A stretch of DNA of 64,000 bases, from contig CALEDJ010000005.1 of NCBI GenBank assembly GCA_937951485.1, positions 1 through 64,000 of the forward strand. Direction: 5' to 3'. Both the position numbers and the translations under genes were made by a program. Source of the stretch: an uncultured bacterium. Lineage in GTDB: Bacteria > Hydrogenedentota > Hydrogenedentia > Hydrogenedentales > CAILVY01. The notes below the pieces were generated by a model. The model was not told where the DNA came from, did not search any database, and saw nothing but the letters and a program-made list of their open reading frames with translations. This document shows, piece after piece, positions 19,121 through 26,700 of this stretch (the stretch's first letter is position 1; the number at the start of each line of letters is the position of its first letter).

Positions 19121-20522
19121 CGCCGCGCTGATCGCGCTGATTGCGCTGATCGCGCTGATCGCGCCATGCGCCCGTGGGCAGGAGGCCCTCACCATCACCT
19201 CCTCGCCCAACCCCGTGGGCAGCGGCGCGCGCGCCCTCGGCATGGGCGGCGCGTTCATCGCCGTGGCCGACGACGCCACCGCCGCCTCGTGGAACCCCGG
19301 CGGACTCACCCAACTCGAACGCCCGGAAATCTCCATCGTCTATGACTTCTCCTGCTTCCGCGAGAATTTCACCTCCTCGTCCCACCCGGAATTGAACAGC
19401 GACCACGACATTGACCTGCACGGCGTCAATTACCTCAGCGTCGCGTACCCCATCCCGCGCACCATCGCCGGGCGCAACCTCGTGCTGAGCCTGAACTACC
19501 AGCGGATGTACGATTTCGACCGCGACCTGGACCTGCAATACAAGAAAATCGGCGTGCTGGCCGGTACGGGCAGCATCATCCAGGCCATCAGCGGCGTGAA
19601 ATACCGTCAGCGCGGCGAACTCGCCGCGCTCTCGCCCGCCTTCGGCTTCGAAATCACCAACCGCATCGCCGTCGGCGCGGTGATGAACCTCTGGTACCAC
19701 GAAATCCTGCCGAACAACGAGTGGGAGGTGCGCCAGACCGAGACCACGCGCGCCTATCTCAACGGGCTGCTGTTTCCGGTGAGTTCGCGCCTGCGCGTCG
19801 AGCGGAACTACGACGATTTCGAGGGCATCAACTTCACCGTCGGCGTCCTGGTCAAGCCCACGCCGCGCCTGAGCCTCGGCGCGGTCTATCACACCGGCTT
19901 CACCGCGCGCGTCAAATACACCGAGGTCGTCCGTCTGACCCAGAGCAACGCCATGCCGGGCTTCGTCCGCACCGTGCGCAATCTCGAATACGAGTTCCCC
20001 GGCGCCTTCGGCATCGGCGTCGCCTACCGCTTCCCCAAGGACCGGCTCACCCTCTCCTTCGACGTCACCCGCCGCGAATGGGACGAGTTCGTCATCCGCG
20101 ACAAGCGCAACCGCGTCCCCTCCATGCGCCGCCGCTCCGCCGTCACCGGACTGCCCAAGGGGCAAAGCCCGCACGACCCCACCTGCACCGTGCGCCTCGG
20201 CGCGGAATACGTCTTCATCAACGAGAAAAAGCCCACGCAGCACCTGATGCCGAGCCTGCGCGCCGGCCTCTTCTACGACCCCGAACCGGCGGGCGGACGC
20301 CGCGAGAGTTGGCGGCGGATGGGGAAACTCTCCGGAAGGGTGGATGACTTCTTCGGCGTCTCCCTCGGCGCGGGACTGCTCATCATGAACCGCGTCAACC
20401 TCGACGCGGCCTACGTGTACCGCTGGGGCGACAAAGTCCGCGCCGACACCTTCGGCCTCACCAACACCCACGCCGGCGTGGACCAGCACTTTTTCTACCT
20501 CTCCACCGTCGTCTATTTCTGA
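19089..20522 (+). CDS. Outer-membrane beta-barrel protein, OmpP1/FadL or UPF0164-like
   Basis: The mature N-terminus is the key: SSPNPVGSGARALGMGGAFI, then AVADDATAASWNPGGLTQLERPE. This is the signature of PorV/UPF0164/FadL-type outer-membrane barrels. The rest is alternating beta strands ending in an aromatic residue (VVYF), as for BAM-inserted barrels. No ATG precedes the signal peptide. A TTG at 19089 is in frame and has an AGGAGGAGG ribosome binding site at 19071-19079. It gives MRAACRPSPCNAALIALIALIALIAPCARG, a good signal peptide. I therefore place the start inside the upstream lipoprotein gene (32-bp overlap). The hydrophobic core is encoded by a 9-bp tandem repeat. The product is about 477 residues. 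It probably works with the CsgG-type lipoprotein; the cargo is unknown. Confidence 0.7.
   Translation: MRAACRPSPCNAALIALIALIALIAPCARGQEALTITSSPNPVGSGARALGMGGAFIAVADDATAASWNPGGLTQLERPEISIVYDFSCFRENFTSSSHPELNSDHDIDLHGVNYLSVAYPIPRTIAGRNLVLSLNYQRMYDFDRDLDLQYKKIGVLAGTGSIIQAISGVKYRQRGELAALSPAFGFEITNRIAVGAVMNLWYHEILPNNEWEVRQTETTRAYLNGLLFPVSSRLRVERNYDDFEGINFTVGVLVKPTPRLSLGAVYHTGFTARVKYTEVVRLTQSNAMPGFVRTVRNLEYEFPGAFGIGVAYRFPKDRLTLSFDVTRREWDEFVIRDKRNRVPSMRRRSAVTGLPKGQSPHDPTCTVRLGAEYVFINEKKPTQHLMPSLRAGLFYDPEPAGGRRESWRRMGKLSGRVDDFFGVSLGAGLLIMNRVNLDAAYVYRWGDKVRADTFGLTNTHAGVDQHFFYLSTVVYF
19128..19163 (+). repeat. Four-unit 9-bp tandem repeat inside a signal-peptide coding region
   Basis: CTGATCGCG is repeated four times (second copy ATT instead of ATC), encoding Leu-Ile-Ala four times as the hydrophobic core of the outer-membrane protein's signal peptide. 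Unit loss or gain would stay in frame and change core length by three residues. Confidence 0.9.
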
Positions 20523-20561
20523 GGGGCCATTGCCGAGGGGCGGCTTCTGAACACGTAAGAC

Positions 20562-20596
20562 TCCCTCTCCCACCGGGAGAGGGGTGGGGTGAGGGC
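20562..20596. repeat. Dispersed CCCTCTCCC...GGGTGAGGG hairpin element
   Basis: CCTCTCCCACCGGGAGAGGG followed by GTGGGGTGAGGG, a small GC-rich palindrome 40 bp after the stop of the outer-membrane protein gene. The remainder of 20523-21089 contains the family A copy below and no recognised gene. A TTGACA lies at 21028-21033 but has no good -10 partner. Confidence 0.6.
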
Positions 20597-20820
20597 AAGA
20601 GCAACCGGGGGTTCGGCTTCCCTCCACCACGTTACAACTACCCTCCCTCGTGACACCGATCCCGCGGTGTCACGCACCACCGCGACGCTCCCGCGTCGCG
20701 CTTGCTGCGCATACTCCGGAAACGCCTTTGTCTTTCGGCGCAGATCACCGCTGAATGATGTATTTTTGAGCGAAACGCTTTCCAATGGGCCTGTACGTCA
20801 CCTCTGAAAATTGCAGTTAA

Positions 20821-20911
20821 GTCCCCCTTTGAAGGGGGTGGCGCGAAGCGCCGGGGGATGTTGAAAAAAATACAGCATTCTCCACCGCGCGCCATTCCGC
20901 TGAAGTATCAC
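20821..20911 (-). repeat. Dispersed palindromic element, family A (reverse orientation)
   Basis: CCCCCTTTGAAGGGGGTGGC then GCGAAGCGCCGGGGG, followed by ATGTTGAAAAAAATACAGCA and GCGCCATTCCGCTGAAGTAT. Read in reverse, this gives the same arm-then-core order as the right arm of the 30541-30813 element. Confidence 0.65.
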
Positions 20912-21089
20912 GAATCTCGAAAGATGGTTGGCTTTCTTGCTTAACGATCCTGTGCATCCGTTACCTGTCCAATTGATAAGTTCCCAAACAGGATGAGCCA
21001 ATACATTGTCGCCAAGGTCCGGCGATGCTTGACATCGCGGGGCGGTCGCGGCCTATGGTAATGCCCATGAACGCACGAGGGAGTCGGCC

Positions 21090-22526
21090 ATGAGCATTGA
21101 CCGAAGGGAATTCATCAGGCGTACGGGCGCGGGCGCGCTGGCGGCGGCGTGCGCATCCGTTGCGGGAGAAACGCCCGACGCGCGCGCCGCGCGGCCCAAT
21201 GTGGTCTTCGTGTTTGCGGACCAGTGGCGGGCGCAGGCCACGGGCTACGCGGGCGACCCGAACGTGCAGACGCCGCATCTGGACCGGTTGCGCGCGGAAT
21301 CCGCGGACCTTGTCAATGCGGTGTCCACGTGCCCGGTGTGTTCGCCCTATCGGGGCAGCCTGTTGACCGGACAATACGCGCTGACGCATGGCGTCTTCAT
21401 GAACGACGTGCCGCTGCGCAACGAGGCGGCCTCGATCGCCGAGGCGTACAAGGCGGCGGGCTACGACACGGCGTATATCGGCAAGTGGCATCTGGACGGG
21501 CGCGGCCGCTCGAATTTCATCCCGCGCGAACGGCGGCAGGGCTTCGATTACTGGAAAGTCCTGGAGTGCACGCACAACTACAACCAATCGCCGTATTATG
21601 CGGATGCTCCGGAGAAATTGTTCTGGGATGGCTACGACGCGATCGCGCAGACCCGCGACGCGCAACAGTACCTCCGCGACCGTACGGGCGAGCGGCCGTT
21701 TCTGCTGATGCTGTCCTGGGGGCCGCCGCACAACCCCTACGAAACCGCGCCGGAGGAATTCCGCCGGATGTATGATCCCGATGCGCTCGTCCTGCGCGAG
21801 AATGTGCCGGACGACGCGGCGGCGTGGGCGCGCCGGGATTTGGCGGGCTACTACGCGCATTGTTCCGCGCTGGACGCCTGCGTCGGCGACCTGCTGCGCA
21901 CGCTCGACGAAACGGGTCTGGCGGAGAACACCGTCTTTGTGTTCACCTCGGACCACGGCGACATGCTGGGTTCACAGGGCCAGATGCGCAAGCAGCGGCC
22001 CTATGACGAATCCATCCGCGTCCCGTTGCTTTTAAGGTATCCGGCGGCGCTGGGCCGCGCCGGGCGCGTGATTGCGAAGCCGTTCGGCACGCCCGACATC
22101 ATGCCGACCCTGTTGGGGCTGTGCGATGTGCCGATTACGGCAGGGGTCGAAGGCGCGGACCACGCGCCGCTGCTGCGCGGCGAAGAGAGGGATGGTGACG
22201 GCGCGGCGCTGATCGCCTGCTATGCGCCGTTCGGCGAATGGACCCGCAAAAGCGGCGGCAGGGAATATCGCGGCGTCCGCACCCGCCGCCATACTTACGT
22301 CCGCGACCTCGACGGCCCGTGGCTGCTCTATGACAACGAGGCCGATCCTTTCCAGATGCGGAATCTCGCCGACGCGCCGTCGGCCCGGTCCATCCAGGCC
22401 GAACTCGACGCCATGCTACGCCAAATCCTCCGCGAACGCGGTGACGCATTCCTGCCCGGCGACCGCTACATCCAGCAATGGGGCTACCCCACCGATGAAA
22501 CCGGCACCGTGCCCTATACGCCATGA
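21090..22526 (+). CDS. Tat-exported sulfatase
   Basis: The 478-residue product starts with a Tat signal (SIDRREFIRRTGAG, twin Arg and an Ala-rich core), so it is exported folded. The alkaline phosphatase-superfamily sulfatase domain follows at once: NVVFVFADQWRAQATGYAGD, then CPVCSPYRGSLLTG. Cys84 in C-S-P-Y-R is the residue converted to formylglycine, the catalytic aldehyde. Later motifs are GYDTAYIGKWHLDG and VFTSDHGDMLGSQGQMRKQRPYDES, supplying metal and substrate ligands. It should remove sulfate esters from glycans or small molecules. No formylglycine-generating enzyme or anSME gene is visible in this window. The ATG at 21090 follows GAGGGAGTC. Confidence 0.93.
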   Translation: MSIDRREFIRRTGAGALAAACASVAGETPDARAARPNVVFVFADQWRAQATGYAGDPNVQTPHLDRLRAESADLVNAVSTCPVCSPYRGSLLTGQYALTHGVFMNDVPLRNEAASIAEAYKAAGYDTAYIGKWHLDGRGRSNFIPRERRQGFDYWKVLECTHNYNQSPYYADAPEKLFWDGYDAIAQTRDAQQYLRDRTGERPFLLMLSWGPPHNPYETAPEEFRRMYDPDALVLRENVPDDAAAWARRDLAGYYAHCSALDACVGDLLRTLDETGLAENTVFVFTSDHGDMLGSQGQMRKQRPYDESIRVPLLLRYPAALGRAGRVIAKPFGTPDIMPTLLGLCDVPITAGVEGADHAPLLRGEERDGDGAALIACYAPFGEWTRKSGGREYRGVRTRRHTYVRDLDGPWLLYDNEADPFQMRNLADAPSARSIQAELDAMLRQILRERGDAFLPGDRYIQQWGYPTDETGTVPYTP

Positions 22527-22605
22527 ATAGAGCAAAGCCGTATTCATTCGTGTTCGGTTAAGCAAGATCTCAGTGCCTTCACACTGTACAGTTTCAACCA
22601 ATTCG

Positions 22606-22830
22606 ATGGCTGGACGAATTGTTCTGGATTCCCGCTTGCGCGGTGGCCGGCCGGCGGGACGGGGGCGTCCGGCTGAAGAATACAGCGTGGAGACCTTCGG
22701 TCGAACATGATGTAGATATGATGCTTGCCTTTGGACTGCGGTGACTTGGCACCGCTTTTGGCCGCCTGGACTCCGAACATTGCAGGCTGAAGCCTGTATT
22801 CCGAACGTTTTGGGGCGCTCATGGGCGTGA
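22606..22830. repeat. Dispersed repeat block, families B and D
   Basis: The 22527-22965 gap holds a partial family D copy (GAATTGTTCTGGATTCCCGC), a family B GAGACCTTCGGTC at about 22690, and GCAGGCTGAAGCCTGTATTC at about 22782-22801. No gene is seen. Confidence 0.6.
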
Positions 22831-22905
22831 GACGGGAAATATCCTTGCGGGAGGACATGTTCCTTAGTTCAGGTACTGCGAATCGCCGTGACGTGATTCA
22901 GCATC

Positions 22906-22934
22906 TTGACATGCTCCGGCGGATATGGTAACAT
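22906..22934 (+). promoter_or_regulatory. Consensus-like sigma-70 promoter for the cysteine-rich protein gene
   Basis: TTGACA (22906-22911), a 17-bp spacer, then TAACAT (22929-22934). It lies 31 bp before the ATG at 22966. It supports that the downstream small reading frame is a real gene. Confidence 0.65.
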
Positions 22935-22965
22935 GGGTATATGCAGTAAATAGGTCAAGATATTT

Positions 22966-23430
22966 ATGATTCGAGGCGCGTCATATAGAACGCTGACAAC
23001 GGCCCTGGTCGCGATGGCACTCTTGGGTCTTGCCGCCGATGCGGCGACCTGCCGCTGCGCGGCCCTTGCGGCGCGAAGCGTTTCTTCGGCCTTGCAGGCC
23101 GACAATTCGACCTGCTGCTGTTGTGCGCCGAAGGATGCGACGTCCTGCCATGTGGCCGGAAACAGTGACGGCGCGAATTCCCTGAAGAACTGCTCCGACG
23201 CGTGTAAGGGCGGTGTATGCGCGTGTTGTCTGGGCGCGCCATCGCTTCCGTCGGCGGTGCTTCCGGGCAGGTTGCCGAGTGTCAGTCCTGATCCCCCCTC
23301 GGGGATTGCAGCGGTTGTTTTCGCGGTCGAAGGCCTGGCGGTCAATGGACCGCAGCCATTCGATGCGCTTTCTTCCCCGCCCCATAATTCCCGCTCTCTA
23401 CGCCTCCTGCACTGCGCATTGCTGTGTTGA
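22966..23430 (+). CDS. Small exported cysteine-rich protein, unknown function
   Basis: The 154-residue product has a signal peptide (MIRGASYRTLTTALVAMALLGLAADAA). The processed part contains 14 cysteines, including CCCC near residue 50, a CHVAGN patch, CSDACKGGVCACC and the C-terminus LLHCALLC. I do not recognise a family. The pattern suggests exported metal binding or a disulfide-rich fold. A consensus promoter lies 31 bp upstream. The ribosome binding site is weak. The next gene on the same strand, 240 bp downstream, is a metallothionein-like exported protein, so both may serve metal sequestration outside the cytoplasm (inference). If the gene is not real, the Cys-rich signal-peptide structure and the promoter would be coincidence. 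Confidence 0.5.
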   Translation: MIRGASYRTLTTALVAMALLGLAADAATCRCAALAARSVSSALQADNSTCCCCAPKDATSCHVAGNSDGANSLKNCSDACKGGVCACCLGAPSLPSAVLPGRLPSVSPDPPSGIAAVVFAVEGLAVNGPQPFDALSSPPHNSRSLRLLHCALLC

Positions 23431-23670
23431 AACGCGTCTATTCCGGCGGAAAATCCGGGTGTTGGCGATAGCCTTCGCCGTGGAACAGCCCGGATGCGCG
23501 GGGACGCACCGGATACTGCCGCCGGCTCGGTCCGGATAGGGTCATCGTGGGAGTGCCTGAGCGTTTCCCCCAGGGCCTGGCCGGACAGGGAAAGACGTCC
23601 TCCCCCACCATAGATGACGAAGCAATAAGCGACAACTGAAGAAACGAACACTTTCCAAGGAGAAAGCATC

Positions 23671-24114
23671 ATGAATACCCGTAGAAACTTTCTGATCAAC
23701 GCGTTTTTTGCGTTTGCGCTGGCAATCCCCGGCGCATTGTTCGCGGTTCCGGCGTCCGCCGAGCGCGCGTGCTGCTGTGGCGATGAATGCAAGTGCGGCG
23801 ATGAATGCAAGTGCGCCTGTGTTGAAGGATGCACCTGCTGCAAGGACGGCAAGTGCGCCTGCGGCGAGGACTGCAAATGCCCGTGTTGCAAGGACGGCAA
23901 GTGCGGCGATGAATGCAAGTGCGCCTGCGTTGAAGGATGCACCTGCTGCAAGGACGGCAAGTGCGCCTGCGGCGAGGACTGCAAATGCCCGTGTTGCAAG
24001 GGCGGCAAGTGCGCCGCGAAGTCGTCGTGCGCTGACGCCAAGAGCGGATGCGCCGCCGAGAAGGCCGAGAAGAAGTCGGCCAAGTGCGGCGAAAAGAAGG
24101 CGGCTTGCCGCTGA
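23671..24114 (+). CDS. Exported metallothionein-like protein with tandem cysteine-rich repeats
   Basis: The 147-residue product has a signal peptide (residues 1 to about 31, ending VPASA before ERACCC). After it come 35 cysteines in about 115 residues. They lie mainly in Cys-x-Cys, Cys-Cys and Cys-x2-Cys patterns with Lys, Asp, Glu and Gly between, typical of metallothionein metal-thiolate clusters. A 36-residue unit (DECKCACVEGCTCCKDGKCA, then CGEDCKCPCCKDGKCG) occurs twice in tandem. The C-terminal 40 residues are Lys/Ala-rich with four spaced cysteines. A clear AAGGAG ribosome binding site precedes the ATG. Classical bacterial metallothioneins (SmtA/BmtA type) are cytoplasmic and short, so export and tandem repetition are unusual. 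Binding of soft metals such as Cu, Zn or Cd is inferred from composition only. Confidence 0.85.
   Translation: MNTRRNFLINAFFAFALAIPGALFAVPASAERACCCGDECKCGDECKCACVEGCTCCKDGKCACGEDCKCPCCKDGKCGDECKCACVEGCTCCKDGKCACGEDCKCPCCKGGKCAAKSSCADAKSGCAAEKAEKKSAKCGEKKAACR
23800..24015 (+). repeat. Two-copy 108-bp tandem repeat in the metallothionein-like gene
   Basis: The unit begins GATGAATGCAAGTGCGCCTG and has an exact 108-bp period (copies from 23800 and 23908), nearly identical in DNA. Differences include GTGTT versus GCGTT after the first CGCCT and GGACGG versus GGGCGG near the end of the second copy. The near-identity points to a recent duplication. A shorter 15-bp duplication (GATGAATGCAAGTGC twice) precedes it. 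Confidence 0.9.
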
Positions 24115-24163
24115 CGGATAGTTCCGTATTGCCGTGTTTGTCCGTGTTCCCGCGTTGCGGTGA

Positions 24164-25480
24164 TCAGAGTTCGCGAATCCACAGGTTTCGGAAATCAAGG
24201 CGCGAGCCGTGATTCTGCAATCCGAGGTAGCCTGAACTGCGCGCCAGGCCCGGGTGCTCCGGCAGTTTATCCAGGTGGTCGTTGAGGTCAGCGTCAACAA
24301 TGGGTTGACCATTGAGGCAAACGCTCACTTTGGACCCCAGCGCGCGGATATGCATGGTCTGCCAGACGCCCGCGCCAAGGCTGGCGCGGTGAGACGGCGC
24401 GACGACGGCGTAAATGCTGCCGCAGTATTGCCAGGGTTTCAGATTGCCGTATGCGGTGGCATCGTCGTCGAGCACCTGCACCTCGAAGCCTTCGAAGGCG
24501 GGATTGCCGTGGCGCGGGGCGCGGACAAACACGCCGCTGTTGCCGTCCGGCGGGACGCGGAACTCCAGAAGAAGTTCAAAATCGGCGTACTCACGCGTGG
24601 TGGAGAGCCATCCGCCCTTGCCGCCTTCGGTGTAGAGCACGCCATCCTCCACGCCCCAGGTTTTCTTCTCGCCGCCGACCTCTTCCCAGCCGTCGAGGTC
24701 CTTCCCGTTGAACAGGGCCGTGAAGCCCTTGGGCGCCTTGCCGGCGGCAAGTTCGCCGAGCATGACGGCCACATGCGGTTCGATGGACTCCGCCCAGATG
24801 CGGTAGCCGTTTTCGTTGGGATGCAGGAAATCCGGCATGATCTCGGGGGGAAGCGACCCATCCTGATCGAGAAAGCGCGCGCCGATGTCCAGGTAGTGCA
24901 CCATCGGGTTCTTTGCGACGGCCTCCGCGGCCAGGGCGCTGGCGCGGGCGAGCCGGTCGCGGACCGGCCCCGGTTCGGGCATCCTGGGAAAGATACCCAG
25001 CAACAGCACCTTGCATTCCGGCAGCCGCGCGCGCAGGATTTCCAGGATTCGCGTGATGCCCGCCGCGATCTCTTCCGCCGTGTTCGCTTCGTAGTTGTTC
25101 GTGCCGATCATCACGACGGCCAATTTCGGCGCGATGCCTTCGAGGTTCCCGTTTTGCAGCCGCCAGATCACATGCTGGGTGCGGTCCCCGGAAATGCCGA
25201 GGTTCACCGCCTTGCGGTCGGCATAATACCGGTCCCATATGGCGCTCCCCGCGCTTTCCCAGCCCTGGGTGATGGAATCGCCGATGAAAATCAGGTCGGC
25301 GTCGCCCTGCTGCACGCGGGCGTTCATCGCCGCATGGCGCCGCTGCCACCACTCATCCTGGCGAGGCTCCGCCTGCAAACTCGAAGGGACCGGCGTTTCC
25401 TGCGCGAACGCGACCCACGGTGCGGCCGCCGCCGCGATACACGCCGCCAACACAAACCGCAATACACTACGTTTCCACAT
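24164..25480 (-). CDS. Secreted SGNH esterase fused to a DUF1080 (3-keto-disaccharide hydrolase-like) domain
   Basis: The 438-residue product has a signal peptide (MWKRSVLRFVLAACIAAAA...AFA). Residues about 45-235 form a PAF-acetylhydrolase-like SGNH/GDSL esterase: block I IGDSIT (nucleophile Ser), block II GISGDRT, block III GTNNYE, block V DFLHPN (Asp and His). Residues about 250-438 form a DUF1080 domain, a concanavalin-like beta-sandwich (FTALFNGKDLDGWEEVGG, SGVFVRAPRHGNPAFEGFEVQ, final SRLDFRNLWIREL). Some DUF1080 members act on 3-keto-glycosides. The fusion suggests deacylation and binding or cleavage of a glycan outside the cell. The ATG at 25480 has a GGGAGG ribosome binding site, better than an in-frame site 21 bp upstream. 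Confidence 0.88.
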   Translation of the reverse strand: MWKRSVLRFVLAACIAAAAAPWVAFAQETPVPSSLQAEPRQDEWWQRRHAAMNARVQQGDADLIFIGDSITQGWESAGSAIWDRYYADRKAVNLGISGDRTQHVIWRLQNGNLEGIAPKLAVVMIGTNNYEANTAEEIAAGITRILEILRARLPECKVLLLGIFPRMPEPGPVRDRLARASALAAEAVAKNPMVHYLDIGARFLDQDGSLPPEIMPDFLHPNENGYRIWAESIEPHVAVMLGELAAGKAPKGFTALFNGKDLDGWEEVGGEKKTWGVEDGVLYTEGGKGGWLSTTREYADFELLLEFRVPPDGNSGVFVRAPRHGNPAFEGFEVQVLDDDATAYGNLKPWQYCGSIYAVVAPSHRASLGAGVWQTMHIRALGSKVSVCLNGQPIVDADLNDHLDKLPEHPGLARSSGYLGLQNHGSRLDFRNLWIREL

Positions 25481-25977
25481 GGTTTTTGAACCTCCCTGCA
25501 TATGCGCCCCAGGCGCGATGGATTGAAACCGAGGGCGTCGCGGACGCGACGGAACGCCGCCGGCGCGACATCGGGCGCCTATGATACCACAGCAGACACG
25601 CCGGACGCTGGACGCCGAAAATGCAGACGCGCTTTGTTCATGCTGAATAGGGTCCCCATGAGGATTGGTCCTGATTCAAATACGCGAAACAAAAACGGAC
25701 ATATCAGAAGTGATGCCTGGTGTGATCGCCAGGAAAGAACGTCCTCTTTCTTCTGCGAAATGCCTGCGAAGGCGATGGGGGGACTCGCGATGTCGGCGCT
25801 TCGGGTAGTAATTGCTCTCGCAGGCTGAAGTGTTACGCGTTGTGTGGTTTTTGGGCTTCCGGGGGCAAACAGGCATAGCCTCCGGGGAATTGACAATCGC
25901 CGACGGGTGTTTTTACCATGCAGCGCACCGGTGAAATCCTTGAAGCGGGGCTTGAAGCAAAGGCGGGAGGAAGAGGC
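25481..25977. other. Intergenic region between divergent genes
   Basis: No gene is recognised. It contains a hairpin CCTGGTGTGATCGCCAGG (25719-25736) and an inverted pair GCCTGCGA...TCGCAGGC (about 25764 and 25820). A promoter candidate for the PagL-like gene is TTGACA (25890-25895), 17 bp, TTACCA (25913-25918). Confidence 0.45.
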
Positions 25978-26700
25978 ATGAACTCATCATTGTATTTGAA
26001 GGGGTTTTTTTGCACCGTATCGGTCGTGACGCTTGTGGCAACCGGCGGCGGGGAATGGGCGGCGGCACAGGAGACGACTTCGGTATCGGGGGAAACACAG
26101 GGCCGGAACACCCCGCCATTGACGACATCCGAGGAAACCGGCCGGGCGCGGCGGATTTTCCGCACCCAGGACGCCGCGTGGCGCTTCGAGGTTACGGGAG
26201 GCGGCGGTCTGCCCGGCGGGTCGCGCAAGTCGGACCGCGACGGCGATATCATGTTCACCGGCACGGTGGACTATGAGATTCCGTTCATGGGCCACGGCGC
26301 ATTCGGCCCGCGCCTGATGCCGATTTTCATCTATGAGCAGCGTCGCGCCGATGTCGTGGTGGGCGGCGGCGGCGGTCTGGCGATTCGCGTGTACCACGTC
26401 AAGGACGAGCAGCGTGGGTTTTTCCTGGAAGGCGAGGCGTTGGCGCTGGGGCATTATCACCGGTTCCACGGGGACGGCTCACACCTTGATTTCATCACGG
26501 GCGGTGGCGTGGGCTACAAATGCCGCGCGGGCTGGCATGCGATTGTGAAGTTCAATCACATCTCCAACGCGGGGATCAGCCGCGACAATTCCGGCGTGAA
26601 TGTGCTCAGCGCGGGAATGGGCTGGTCGTTCCGCTGCGACGGGCGGCGGGACAGGTCAGGCGAGCGTCTTGCGGAAGCGCAGCGTGGCCAGGGCGAGTAG
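25978..26700 (+). CDS. Acyloxyacyl hydrolase, PagL-like outer-membrane lipid A deacylase
   Basis: The 240-residue product has a signal peptide (ending about AAAQ, residue 31) and a C-terminal half of amphipathic beta strands, as in small 8-strand barrels. FNHISNAGI carries the His-x-Ser pair (H194, S196) that is catalytic in PagL, the outer-membrane 3-O-deacylase of lipid A. In Pseudomonas PagL the third catalytic residue, Glu, lies 12 residues after the Ser; here that position is Asn208. Related acyloxyacyl hydrolases also vary at this site. The ATG at 25978 has a GGGAGGAAGAGG ribosome binding site. The 3' end overlaps the convergent ABC permease gene by 45 bp, and the last 20 residues are charged and probably outside the barrel. 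Confidence 0.65.
   Translation: MNSSLYLKGFFCTVSVVTLVATGGGEWAAAQETTSVSGETQGRNTPPLTTSEETGRARRIFRTQDAAWRFEVTGGGGLPGGSRKSDRDGDIMFTGTVDYEIPFMGHGAFGPRLMPIFIYEQRRADVVVGGGGGLAIRVYHVKDEQRGFFLEGEALALGHYHRFHGDGSHLDFITGGGVGYKCRAGWHAIVKFNHISNAGISRDNSGVNVLSAGMGWSFRCDGRRDRSGERLAEAQRGQGE

Noticed and set aside
25700-25830. Possible riboswitch or small RNA
   Set aside because: The inverted arms GCCTGCGA/TCGCAGGC are short and far apart. No known riboswitch consensus could be matched.
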